Source: an uncultured Bacteroidales bacterium (GTDB lineage: Bacteria > Bacteroidota > Bacteroidia > Bacteroidales > UBA932). Taken from it: a stretch of 46,094 bases of DNA. The notes beneath the pieces are model-generated. The model did not search any database. It worked only from the letters and a program-made list of their open reading frames with translations, and was not told where the DNA came from. This document shows positions 24,420-31,822 of this stretch, piece after piece. The stretch is taken from contig CALVCB010000010.1 in the NCBI GenBank assembly GCA_944325965.1, positions 1-46,094 of the forward strand. The letters run 5' to 3'. Each line of letters opens with the position of its first letter. Within the stretch, counting starts at the first letter, position 1. The position numbers and the translations under genes were made by a program.

Positions 24420-24803
24420 TCATATCCCCGGGATGAAAGCGTCCGGGAAAAGCCTTATGTCGGCCCGGCCCCTGCGGAATATCACGGAAATGATGTCAAA
24501 ATGGCATTCCATTTCCCCGGCCAGCATGCCATCCCTGCATGCAAGGTACCTGCGGGCGGCGGCATACAGCTTTCTCTGCTTGCTGCGGGTGACGCTTTCC
24601 TGGGGCTGCGCCTCGAAAGGGACCGTGCGGCTCTTGACCTCAACAAAATGAATACCATCGGAGGCCATGCTCACTATGTCAATCTCCAGATGTCCGGCCC
24701 TCCAGTTACGGTCGATAATCACATGCCCCCTCCCGATAAGGTAGCGGCATGACAAGTCCTCGCCTTCCCGTCCTACTCTGCTGTTATGTCCGTAATCTTC
24801 CAC
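24420..24803 (-). CDS. yraN: YraN/UPF0102-family nuclease-fold protein
   Basis: 127 residues, typical of the family. GREGEDLSCRYLIGRGHVIIDRNWRAGHLEIDIVS followed by HFVEVKSR is the restriction-endonuclease-like (Holliday junction resolvase-type) core: Glu near 13, Asp of the EIDIV strand and the EVK motif (about 66-68). The biological role is uncertain. Its start overlaps the end of the upstream DUF4878-like gene by 31 bases, implying translational coupling; no later ATG is available before the conserved core. Confidence 0.9.
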   Translation of the reverse strand: MEDYGHNSRVGREGEDLSCRYLIGRGHVIIDRNWRAGHLEIDIVSMASDGIHFVEVKSRTVPFEAQPQESVTRSKQRKLYAAARRYLACRDGMLAGEMECHFDIISVIFRRGRADIRLFPDAFIPGI

Positions 24804-25264
24804 TGTCCTCCCTCCTGCCTCATCGTGGCTGACATCTCCTTCTCCTCAGGCTCCCCATCCCCTTTGCCGGCCGACTCAAGGCAGAGGCTGAAGGCAACCT
24901 CCATGCCATCCCGGGACTTCTTCGTCCCCGTAACCCTCACCCTTATCATGTCCGGTACAATGGCAAGGGCGTCCCCGGCCTCACTGAACAGGGTCTGCGT
25001 CCTGCCGGTGAAGTTCCCGACATATTCCATTACGGGGGCGATGGTGTCACACCAGGACTCCGCCTCGGCAGTCTTCCCAGACACCAGGGCAGAATAGAAT
25101 CCGGACAGGACCTCCTGCGGACCGGACGGCCCCGCCCCTGAAGCCGCGGCCTCATCGTCCGGGGAAAATATCTTTATGAGCAGTACAGCAAGGAATATTA
25201 TGCAGAGTGCCGCTATTGCACCCCACTTCCATGTCAGGTATTTTTTTATGTCCTCTTTTGTCAT
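24773..25264 (-). CDS. Membrane-anchored DUF4878-like protein, function unknown
   Basis: 163 residues. A short cytoplasmic N-terminus is followed by one membrane helix (about 13-32; WGAIAALCIIFLAVLLIKIF), a low-complexity Ala/Gly/Ser/Pro linker and an extracytoplasmic domain (about 48-163) beginning GPQEVLSGFYSALVSGKTAEA and ending GGQWKITDITAE. This cystatin/NTF2-like pattern (a helix with FY.AL..GK..EA, then strands ending in QWKI) resembles DUF4878. No catalytic residues are recognisable. It overlaps yraN downstream and is preceded by an AT-rich leader with an inverted repeat at 25288-25321. Confidence 0.8.
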   Translation of the reverse strand: MTKEDIKKYLTWKWGAIAALCIIFLAVLLIKIFSPDDEAAASGAGPSGPQEVLSGFYSALVSGKTAEAESWCDTIAPVMEYVGNFTGRTQTLFSEAGDALAIVPDMIRVRVTGTKKSRDGMEVAFSLCLESAGKGDGEPEEKEMSATMRQEGGQWKITDITAE

Positions 25265-25287
25265 TATGCCAATTCCTGTTCAGCCTT

Positions 25288-25321
25288 AACTGACATTCAA
25301 CATTTTACTTTAACGTCAGTT
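25288..25321. repeat. Inverted repeat upstream of the DUF4878-like gene
   Basis: AACTGAC (25288-25294) and GTCAGTT (25315-25321) form a perfect 7-base inverted repeat around 20 AT-rich bases, 24 bases before the gene start. It could be an operator or an mRNA hairpin; no T tract follows. Confidence 0.4.
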
Positions 25322-25416
25322 CGATGAATTACTTTTAATTATATTAAACTAATATTCAATACCTTAACTTTAATGACCGGAAGCCCCGCCGGCGCTCCGG
25401 TGCGCACTGGCGGCTG

Positions 25417-27954
25417 TCAGTCGAACGTCACAATAGTGACGCCGGTCCCGCCGAACTGTATATGCTCGTCAGAGACGGAAGCCACCCCCGGCATTGTCCT
25501 GAGGAACTTCTGTATCTCCTCGCGGAGAACGCCAGTCCCCTTCCCGTGGATTATCCTGACGCTCGGCATTCCGAGCATGATGGCGTCATCCACATATTTT
25601 ATCACCTTGTCAAGGGCGTCGTTGAGCCTTTCCCCGCGCACGTCTATCTCCGGACTGAAATCCAGCTTCCTCTGGGAGATTGACGAATCGTATTTCACGG
25701 ACGAAGTCTGGCGCGGGGCCTCCTTCATCACCTGCTTGAACTCGTTGGAACTGATCCTCTCCACCTTGTCCGGGGAGATTTTCGTGCTGATATTGCCAAT
25801 GTTGACAATTATGTTCTTGGTGGAGGTCTTCACCACCTCGCCGACCATGCCGCCTACCTTCAGGCGCACTTTTTCGCCCACTTTCAGCGGGGCGTTCCTG
25901 AATGCCTCGAGCCTCTCCTGCTCCTGCCGCTGCTGCTCCATTTCCTGGCGTGTCTTCTCGTCGGCCTTCTTCTCTTTCCGCAGCCTCGCCCTCTCCCGGC
26001 GGGCGTCAAGCTGCTTTATCTTCCTCTCGATGTAGTCGTCCTTCTCCTTCTGCTCCTGCTCCTTCTTGCGGGCAAGCACGGAGACAAAGTTCTGGAGCTC
26101 CTTCCTTGCCTCCTGGGTGATTTCTTTCTCGGCCTCGGCCTCCCTGATGGTGCGGATGGTGTTCTCGACCTGCCTGTTAGCCCCCCTGATGATCTCGGCC
26201 GCCTCCTTCTGCGCCTGCTCCAGAATCTCTTTCTTCATGGACTTGATCTCCTGGAGCTCCTTCTGGTAGCGGTCGGTGATGCTCTCAAGTGTCCTGTCCG
26301 TATTGCGTATCCTCTCCAGCTTTTCGTCAAGGGCCCTGCGGTTACGGGCTATCTTGCGCAGGTTCCTCTCAATGTCCACGAAGCTCTCCCCGGCCCTGTT
26401 CTCCGCATCCTTCACTATGTTTTCCGGAAGGCCCATCTTGCGGGCGAGCTCGAAAGCGAAGGAATTGCCCGGAAGGCCCATCTCCAGCTTGAACAGAGGG
26501 GCTATGTTCTTCACGTCGAACATCATGGCCCCGTTCACGACCCCGGTGTCCCCGGAAGCGTACATCTTGAGGTTGGTATAATGGGTGGTTATCACCCCGT
26601 AGACACCGCGCCGGTCTATCTCACTCAACAGGGCCTCAGCTATGGCCCCTCCTGCAGCAGGCTCTGTCCCCGAGCCGAATTCATCTATGAGGACCAGTGT
26701 GCCGCTGCCGGCGAGGGCCAGCATTTCTTTCATGTCAGCGAGGAAAGAGCTGTAGGTGCTCAGGTCGTTGTCAAGGGACTGGTCATCTCCGATGCTCACC
26801 ATGATACGGTCGAACACAGGCAGCTCCGATGTCTCCGACGTCGGGACGAGCATCCCCCACTGGAACATGTACTGCAGCAGGCCTACCGTCTTCAGGCAGA
26901 CCGACTTGCCTCCGGCATTAGGGCCGGATATGAGGAGGATGTGCTTCCGGGGCGTGAGTGTGACCGAAAGCGGGACTATCTCCTTCTTCTCCTTTTTGAG
27001 TGCCTTCTCCAGGAGCGGGTGCCGCGCCTTGCGCAGATTCATCTCCCCGGTATCGGAAATCAGGGGCATCCCGGCTATGATGTCGAGCGCAACCTGTGCC
27101 TTCGCCATGATGAAATCTATTTCGCCGAGATATTCGGCGGCGGTCAGAAGGTCCGGGATATACGGTCTGAGGAAATCGCTGAACTCCAGGAGTATCTTGA
27201 GTATTTCACGGCCTTCGGCGAATTTGAGCTCCTTTATCTGGTTGTCGAGCTCGACCACCTCCGCGGGTTCGATGAACGCCGTCTTGCCCGAGGCTGACTC
27301 GTCATATATGAAACCCTGTATCTTCTTCTTGTTGGAGGCGGACACGGGGATGAGCATTTTGCCGTCCCGGACGGACACCCCGGCATCCTTGTCCACTATA
27401 CCGTCCTCCTGCGCCTTCTTCAGGATGGAGTTTATGCGCCTGGAAATGGCGCCCTCCTTCTCACGGAGAGACTTCCTTATGCCGTACAGGGCGTCGGAAG
27501 CCGTATCCTTCACCTCGCCGAAACGGTCGAGAATCCCGTCGATGCGCTGCAGGACCACGGGGAACCCCGCTATCGGGGCGGACATCTTCTTGAGGTTAGG
27601 GTAGACGCCCTCTTTGGACTCGTCGAAAAAATCAAGGACCCTGCCCAGAGTCTCGAGCATGGTCCTCAGTTTCCTGAGCGATATGAGGTCGATATGGGAA
27701 GACGGGTATTCGAGAGGCTTGAGAAAGCCTATGCTGTCGATATAGCCCGATGCGGGGAAGCTCTCCTCGAACATCATTATAAGGCGCATTTCGTCAGTCA
27801 GGACAAGCCTCCGGCGTATCTCCTTTGCGTCCGTAGAAAAATCCTCCTCTTCGACCCTGCCTGCCGCATATTCGGTAGAACACCGGTCTGCAATCATCTT
27901 CCTTATCCTGTCGAACCCCAGTTTCTGCTCTGTCCTTGTGTCTTTTCCTGCCAT
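25417..27954 (-). CDS. mutS2: Endonuclease MutS2
   Basis: 845 residues from ATG 27954 (MAGKDTRTEQ); an in-frame ATG at 27969 would overlap cdaA. The MutS core (about 1-300) leads into the ATPase domain with Walker A SGPNAGGKS (about 342-350) and Walker B LVLIDEFGSGTEP (about 415-427). A long charged coiled coil (about 500-640) follows, then a KOW-like beta domain (about 645-700; VGEKVRLKVGGMVGEV) and the C-terminal Smr nuclease domain (about 765-845; EIDVRGERLNDAL and IIHGKGTGVLREEI). In other bacteria MutS2 suppresses recombination or rescues stalled or collided ribosomes. It starts 4 bases after cdaA and is surely co-transcribed with it. Confidence 0.96.
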   Translation of the reverse strand: MAGKDTRTEQKLGFDRIRKMIADRCSTEYAAGRVEEEDFSTDAKEIRRRLVLTDEMRLIMMFEESFPASGYIDSIGFLKPLEYPSSHIDLISLRKLRTMLETLGRVLDFFDESKEGVYPNLKKMSAPIAGFPVVLQRIDGILDRFGEVKDTASDALYGIRKSLREKEGAISRRINSILKKAQEDGIVDKDAGVSVRDGKMLIPVSASNKKKIQGFIYDESASGKTAFIEPAEVVELDNQIKELKFAEGREILKILLEFSDFLRPYIPDLLTAAEYLGEIDFIMAKAQVALDIIAGMPLISDTGEMNLRKARHPLLEKALKKEKKEIVPLSVTLTPRKHILLISGPNAGGKSVCLKTVGLLQYMFQWGMLVPTSETSELPVFDRIMVSIGDDQSLDNDLSTYSSFLADMKEMLALAGSGTLVLIDEFGSGTEPAAGGAIAEALLSEIDRRGVYGVITTHYTNLKMYASGDTGVVNGAMMFDVKNIAPLFKLEMGLPGNSFAFELARKMGLPENIVKDAENRAGESFVDIERNLRKIARNRRALDEKLERIRNTDRTLESITDRYQKELQEIKSMKKEILEQAQKEAAEIIRGANRQVENTIRTIREAEAEKEITQEARKELQNFVSVLARKKEQEQKEKDDYIERKIKQLDARRERARLRKEKKADEKTRQEMEQQRQEQERLEAFRNAPLKVGEKVRLKVGGMVGEVVKTSTKNIIVNIGNISTKISPDKVERISSNEFKQVMKEAPRQTSSVKYDSSISQRKLDFSPEIDVRGERLNDALDKVIKYVDDAIMLGMPSVRIIHGKGTGVLREEIQKFLRTMPGVASVSDEHIQFGGTGVTIVTFD

Positions 27955-27958
27955 ACTT

Positions 27959-28795
27959 CTATCCTGCATTCTTGCTCTCTTCGCTTGTCTTCTGGTCTGC
28001 GAAAGAATTTGTAAGTAAGAGTTTCAGCTCGTTGATGTTGCCGATGCGCTTCACCTGTCCTCCCTTCACGAAAGATATGCTCCCCGTCTCCTCCGACACC
28101 ACTATCACATCCGCGTCGGTCTCCTCTGAAATCCCGATGGCGGCCTTGTGCCTCATCCCGAAGCTCGGCGGGATGTCAGTCTTTTCGGTGATAGGGAGCG
28201 TGCACCTCGCCGCGGCGATACGTCCGTTGATGATAATCACGGCCCCGTCATGCAGAGGGGAGTTCTTGAAAAAGAGGTTCATTATAAGGCGCCTGTTTAT
28301 CTCGGCGTCTATCCTGTCACCGGTGTCGACTATATAGTCCAGGTCCGTCTCGTGCTGGATCACTATGAGGGCCCCGGTCTTGTCCAGGGACATGCTCCTA
28401 CAGGCCTCGGTAAGCTCCTTCACCGCACCGCTGTCGAGCTTGGTGTCGGAAGATCCCATGATCTTGTTGAAAAAGTCCCTTCCCCTGGCAGTTATACGGT
28501 AGGTGCTGCCTATCTTGGTCAGTATCCTCCTTATCTCCGGCTGGAAGATGACGATGAGCGCAATCACACCCACATCCAGCACCGTACCCAGGATGGCGGA
28601 CATGAGCCTCATGTCCAGCGCCGCCACAATCACACGCAGGAGGTACAGGGCGAGTATAGCCATGAAAATACTGCTGATGACAGAAGACCCGCGTATCCAG
28701 CGGAACACCTGATAAATGATAAGCGCCACCAGCAGGATATCGAGAATGTCGGCAAAAGACAGACGCAAAAAACCGAGTATTTCCAGCAACATCAT
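27959..28795 (-). CDS. cdaA: Diadenylate cyclase CdaA (c-di-AMP synthase)
   Basis: 278 residues from the ATG at 28795, chosen because a -7 promoter box lies just upstream; a longer start at 28840 would fall upstream of that box. Three membrane helices (about 15-85) are followed by the DisA_N/DAC catalytic domain (about 95-255). It carries the two active-site motifs: DGA in SPLHDGAVII (183-185) and RHK in GMRHKAAIGISE (215-217). Two ATP are joined to c-di-AMP, a messenger that controls K+ and osmolyte balance and the cell envelope. The enzyme acts at the inner membrane. It is first gene of an operon with mutS2. Confidence 0.95.
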   Translation of the reverse strand: MMLLEILGFLRLSFADILDILLVALIIYQVFRWIRGSSVISSIFMAILALYLLRVIVAALDMRLMSAILGTVLDVGVIALIVIFQPEIRRILTKIGSTYRITARGRDFFNKIMGSSDTKLDSGAVKELTEACRSMSLDKTGALIVIQHETDLDYIVDTGDRIDAEINRRLIMNLFFKNSPLHDGAVIIINGRIAAARCTLPITEKTDIPPSFGMRHKAAIGISEETDADVIVVSEETGSISFVKGGQVKRIGNINELKLLLTNSFADQKTSEESKNAG

Positions 28796-28803
28796 AGCGT
28801 CCG

Positions 28804-28811
28804 CAAATATA
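28804..28811 (-). promoter_or_regulatory. Bacteroidales -7 box just before cdaA
   Basis: The minus strand reads TATATTTG, a perfect TAnnTTTG, ending 8 bases before the cdaA ATG. A -33-like TTTC (28830-28833) lies inside the T tract of the upstream gene's terminator. The transcript would start within a base or two of the ATG, so it may be leaderless. Confidence 0.6.
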
Positions 28812-28824
28812 GCACTTTTCCGGT

Positions 28825-28867
28825 AAAAAGAAAGCCGCACCGCCGCTCATCAGAGTGGACGGTGCGG
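28825..28867 (-). terminator. Rho-independent terminator of the MFS transporter gene
   Basis: On the minus strand CCGCACCG pairs with CGGTGCGG (8 bp, one more G-T pair possible) around 17 bases, followed by CTTTCTTTTT. It begins 60 bases past the MFS stop and its T tract overlaps the cdaA promoter region. Confidence 0.85.
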
Positions 28868-28926
28868 TATACAGATCCAAGTTTCCGGAATCAGGACAGG
28901 CCACCGGAACCCCGGACCGGCATCAG

Positions 28927-30345
28927 TCAGGCAGAGGCAAGCTTCTTCTCGCTGTTCCATGTGAGCGCACACAGAAACAGGGCCACTATGCTGGCCACGG
29001 CAAGCATCATGAAAGTCACATGCCAGCCGGCGCTCTCGGCCACTGTACCCATAAGCATCTTGGAGAGCAGCGCGTCACCGAAAAGGTATCCGAACAGTCC
29101 GACAAAGCCAGCGGCAGTCCCTGCGGCGTTCTTCGGCACCAGGTTGAGCGCCTGTATGCCTATCAGGGCAACAGGCCCGTAGATACAGAACCCCACGAGG
29201 ATGAGAGCGAAATATATCAGCCCCCTTGTAAGGCCAGCCAGCGCATCAGGGGAAGCCCCTCCGGCAAAGAACCCGGCAATATTACCGGCCTGCCAGTATA
29301 TCAGTGTCCCCAGGAGCACAAGGCCCATGAAAATCACATTTGGAGGCGTACACCTCCCTTTGAAGAACCTGGATGAAATCCATCCGCAGATGATGGTGCC
29401 CGGTATACCGGCATAGTTATGCAGGGCGAAGGCCAGGTTGCTCTGCTCAGGGGTCATGATGTCCATCTCCTGGAGGTACAGGGGAGCCCAGTCACCCACG
29501 CCATAGCGGACCATGTAGACGAATGCATTGGCAAAGGCGATGACCCAAAGCAGCCTGTTCTTGAACACATAGTCCACGAAAAGCGTCCTGAACGGTATCT
29601 TCTCCACCGCCTTTTCCTTGGATTTCACCCCGGAGTAGTCATTCCTGTAGTCATTTATCGAAGGCAGTCCGCAAGACTGCGGTGTATCCCTTATCGCCCA
29701 CCAGCAGAACACGGCGATGAGAAGCGCCACGGCAGAAGGGACAATGAACGCGGCCCGCCATGTCTGCTCAATCCCGATTCCGGCAAAAATGACAAGGCCG
29801 AGCGAGACCAGGAGCCCCAGCGACCCGCCACCGAAGGTATGCGAGGTATTCCATATCGACATCTTGAAGCTGCGCTCGTTCTGCGAGAACCAGTAGGCCA
29901 TCACCCTTCCGCAGGGAGGCCATCCCATGCCTGAGAGCCACCCGATGATGAGCATCAGGACAAATATAACAGCTACATTCACGACCTGGTTGGCCCCGAA
30001 CGGGATGAAGCCGACCGCCATCATGGTAAGGGCGGAAAGGACGAGCCCCACAACCAGGAACTTGCGGGCATCGGACCTGTCCGACACGCTCCCCATTATG
30101 AATTTGCTGAACGCATACGCTATCGACACGGCAGACATGGCAATACCCACGCCGGCCTTGTCCACCAAGCCGTCCTCTATCATGCCAGGGGCGGCTAGGG
30201 AAAGGTTCTTCCTTACCAGATAATAAGCTGCATAACCCAGAAAAGCACCCATGAAGACCCTGAATCTCATGGAACTGTAGACTTTTCTGATTTTTTCTTT
30301 CGGAAGAAGCGGCTTGGCCGCAGGCGGATCTAAAAATCTGGACAT
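28927..30345 (-). CDS. MFS organophosphate:phosphate antiporter family (GlpT/UhpT-like)
   Basis: 472 residues with about 12 membrane helices. The early LGYAAYYLVRKNLSLAAPGM segment matches the Y-x-x-R-x-x pattern of the organophosphate:phosphate antiporter (OPA) family, whose key Arg binds phosphate. The GIAMSAVSIAYAFSKFIMG, GSVSDRSDARKFL and GWLSGMGWPPCGRVMAYWF motifs are also typical of GlpT/UhpT/PgtP. It should exchange glycerol-3-phosphate or a hexose phosphate for phosphate at the inner membrane; GlpT is the closest by feel but is not proven. It is monocistronic and divergent from a secreted metallophosphoesterase. Confidence 0.9.
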   Translation of the reverse strand: MSRFLDPPAAKPLLPKEKIRKVYSSMRFRVFMGAFLGYAAYYLVRKNLSLAAPGMIEDGLVDKAGVGIAMSAVSIAYAFSKFIMGSVSDRSDARKFLVVGLVLSALTMMAVGFIPFGANQVVNVAVIFVLMLIIGWLSGMGWPPCGRVMAYWFSQNERSFKMSIWNTSHTFGGGSLGLLVSLGLVIFAGIGIEQTWRAAFIVPSAVALLIAVFCWWAIRDTPQSCGLPSINDYRNDYSGVKSKEKAVEKIPFRTLFVDYVFKNRLLWVIAFANAFVYMVRYGVGDWAPLYLQEMDIMTPEQSNLAFALHNYAGIPGTIICGWISSRFFKGRCTPPNVIFMGLVLLGTLIYWQAGNIAGFFAGGASPDALAGLTRGLIYFALILVGFCIYGPVALIGIQALNLVPKNAAGTAAGFVGLFGYLFGDALLSKMLMGTVAESAGWHVTFMMLAVASIVALFLCALTWNSEKKLASA

Positions 30346-30395
30346 TATAGGATTCGGTTATTAAATTTTCTTTACGAGGCTGTCTGTTCGATTGG

Positions 30396-30425
30396 CAAAT
30401 ATACGTATTTCCCGTCGTTATGCAA
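30396..30425 (-). promoter_or_regulatory. Bacteroidales promoter of the MFS transporter gene
   Basis: On the minus strand TTG (30423-30425), 19 bases, then TATATTTG (30396-30403), a perfect -7 box about 50 bases before the start codon. Confidence 0.7.
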
Positions 30426-30505
30426 TCGATTTACGGTTAATTTTTTGCGAAACGAAAGCATATTGTTTCGGGATAAAAGTTCTATTGTGCAAAAAATTTT
30501 TTCAT

Positions 30506-30539
30506 TTTGTTTTATTTCACATCAAAAACCTTACATTTG
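30506..30539 (+). promoter_or_regulatory. Bacteroidales promoter of the secreted metallophosphoesterase
   Basis: TTTG (30506-30509), a slightly long 22-base spacer, then TACATTTG (30532-30539), a perfect -7 box 22 bases before the ATG at 30562. Confidence 0.65.
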
Positions 30540-30561
30540 TGCTATCAAAAAAAACAATTAC

Positions 30562-31734
30562 ATGAAAAAGTTTTTTATTTGTACCGCATTTGCGGTTTTA
30601 TTTATGACTGCCGTCCGGGCCCAAGTGAAAATATCGGGAGGCCCGTACCTGCAGGACGTCACAGACACCAGCTTCACAGTCATCTGGACGACAAACATGG
30701 ATGCCGTAGGATGGATAGAAGTGGCCCCGGACGACGGGACGCATTTCTACAATACGGAGAGGAAGGCGTACTACGACAAGCGCGGGATGGGACGCAAGCC
30801 CATAGGGAAAATGCACAAGGTCACTGTCTCCGGGCTGGAGCCGGGCACATCATACAGGTACAGGGCCATGAACAAAGGCGTGCTTTCCCAGGAGCACAGG
30901 ACAAGGATTGTCTATACGGAAGGCTACGGACAGGACATCCTGAAGCACAACCCTCCTGTCGTGATGACCCTGAAAAAGGACTGGAACAGCGTAAAGTTCG
31001 CGGTAGTGAACGATGTACACGAGAACGACTCCACATTCAGGGAGCTGTTCAAGGACGCGAGGGGCAAATACGATTTCGTTTGCTTCAACGGGGACATGAC
31101 CTCCGAAGTCAGGGCCGAGGAGGACATAATGAAGTATTACATGAAGTCCGCCTCCGAGCTGTTCGCAGACCAGACACCCGTATATATGGTGCGCGGGAAC
31201 CATGAGTACAGGGGGAATGACGCCATAAAATACCTTGACTATATGCAGACCCCGACAGGGAAGACATACTACACGTTCAGCTACGGGGACTTCTTCTTCA
31301 TTGTCCTCGACTCAGGCGAGGACAAACCGGACAGCGACATACGCAACCTCGGCATAATGATTACGGAAGACTATGTGAAGGAAGAGGCGGAATGGCTGGA
31401 AAAGGTGACTGAAAGCGAGGCATTCAGGAACGCCGCTTCAAGGATAGTGTTCTGCCACATGCCTCCGGGGGAGAACGGATGGCACGGGAACGCCATGGTG
31501 AGCAGGTATTTCGTGCCGGTGCTGAACCGGGCCGGAATCGACCTGATGCTCTGCGCCCACATCCACCGCTACAGGTATGACGCTCCCGGTACCCTCGGCA
31601 ACGACTTCCCTGTCCTGTGCAATGACAACCTCACCCGCCTTGACGCCGAAGTCACCCCGGACAAAATATCCATCAACATCTATGACGCCTCCGGAAAAGC
31701 GGTAAAGTCACAGACATTCCAGGTCGGGAAGTAG
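30562..31734 (+). CDS. Secreted metallophosphoesterase with purple-acid-phosphatase-like N-domain
   Basis: 390 residues from ATG 30562, where a signal peptide (MKKFFICTAFAVLFMTAVRA) begins; an upstream in-frame ATG at 30445 would put promoter sequence into the protein. An FN3-like domain (about 22-118; GGPYLQDVTDTSFTVIWTT, GLEPGTSYRYR) precedes the calcineurin-like catalytic domain: NDVH (Asp151, His153), NGDM (177-178), GNHE (212-215), then FCHMP and CAHIHRY. All metal ligands of the family are present. It should hydrolyse phosphate esters in the periplasm. It is divergent from the OPA-type transporter, so it may generate or use an organophosphate handled by that transporter; this is inference. 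Confidence 0.92.
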   Translation: MKKFFICTAFAVLFMTAVRAQVKISGGPYLQDVTDTSFTVIWTTNMDAVGWIEVAPDDGTHFYNTERKAYYDKRGMGRKPIGKMHKVTVSGLEPGTSYRYRAMNKGVLSQEHRTRIVYTEGYGQDILKHNPPVVMTLKKDWNSVKFAVVNDVHENDSTFRELFKDARGKYDFVCFNGDMTSEVRAEEDIMKYYMKSASELFADQTPVYMVRGNHEYRGNDAIKYLDYMQTPTGKTYYTFSYGDFFFIVLDSGEDKPDSDIRNLGIMITEDYVKEEAEWLEKVTESEAFRNAASRIVFCHMPPGENGWHGNAMVSRYFVPVLNRAGIDLMLCAHIHRYRYDAPGTLGNDFPVLCNDNLTRLDAEVTPDKISINIYDASGKAVKSQTFQVGK

Positions 31735-31765
31735 CAGGGGAGAACAGTTCCGTCAGGAGTACGGA

Positions 31766-31806
31766 TAAAAATAGGATGAGCCAAATTTGACTCATCCTAT
31801 TTATTA
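31766..31806. terminator. Bidirectional terminator between the metallophosphoesterase and GH78 genes
   Basis: AAATAGGATGAG (31769-31780) and CTCATCCTATTT (31791-31802) form a perfect 12-bp stem with a 10-base loop. T-rich tails lie on both strands (TTATTAT on plus; TTTTT from 31770 down on minus). It serves the two convergent transcription units. Confidence 0.9.
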
Positions 31807-31822
31807 TAATTATGTCAATCCG

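Noticed and set aside
25370..25416. GC-rich self-complementary stretch after mutS2 as a terminator
   Set aside because: CCGCC/GGCGG stems exist, but no run of T follows, so I do not call it.
28148..29182. Plus-strand frame of 344 codons across the cdaA-MFS junction
   Set aside because: It crosses two real minus-strand genes and a terminator and has low-complexity antisense composition.
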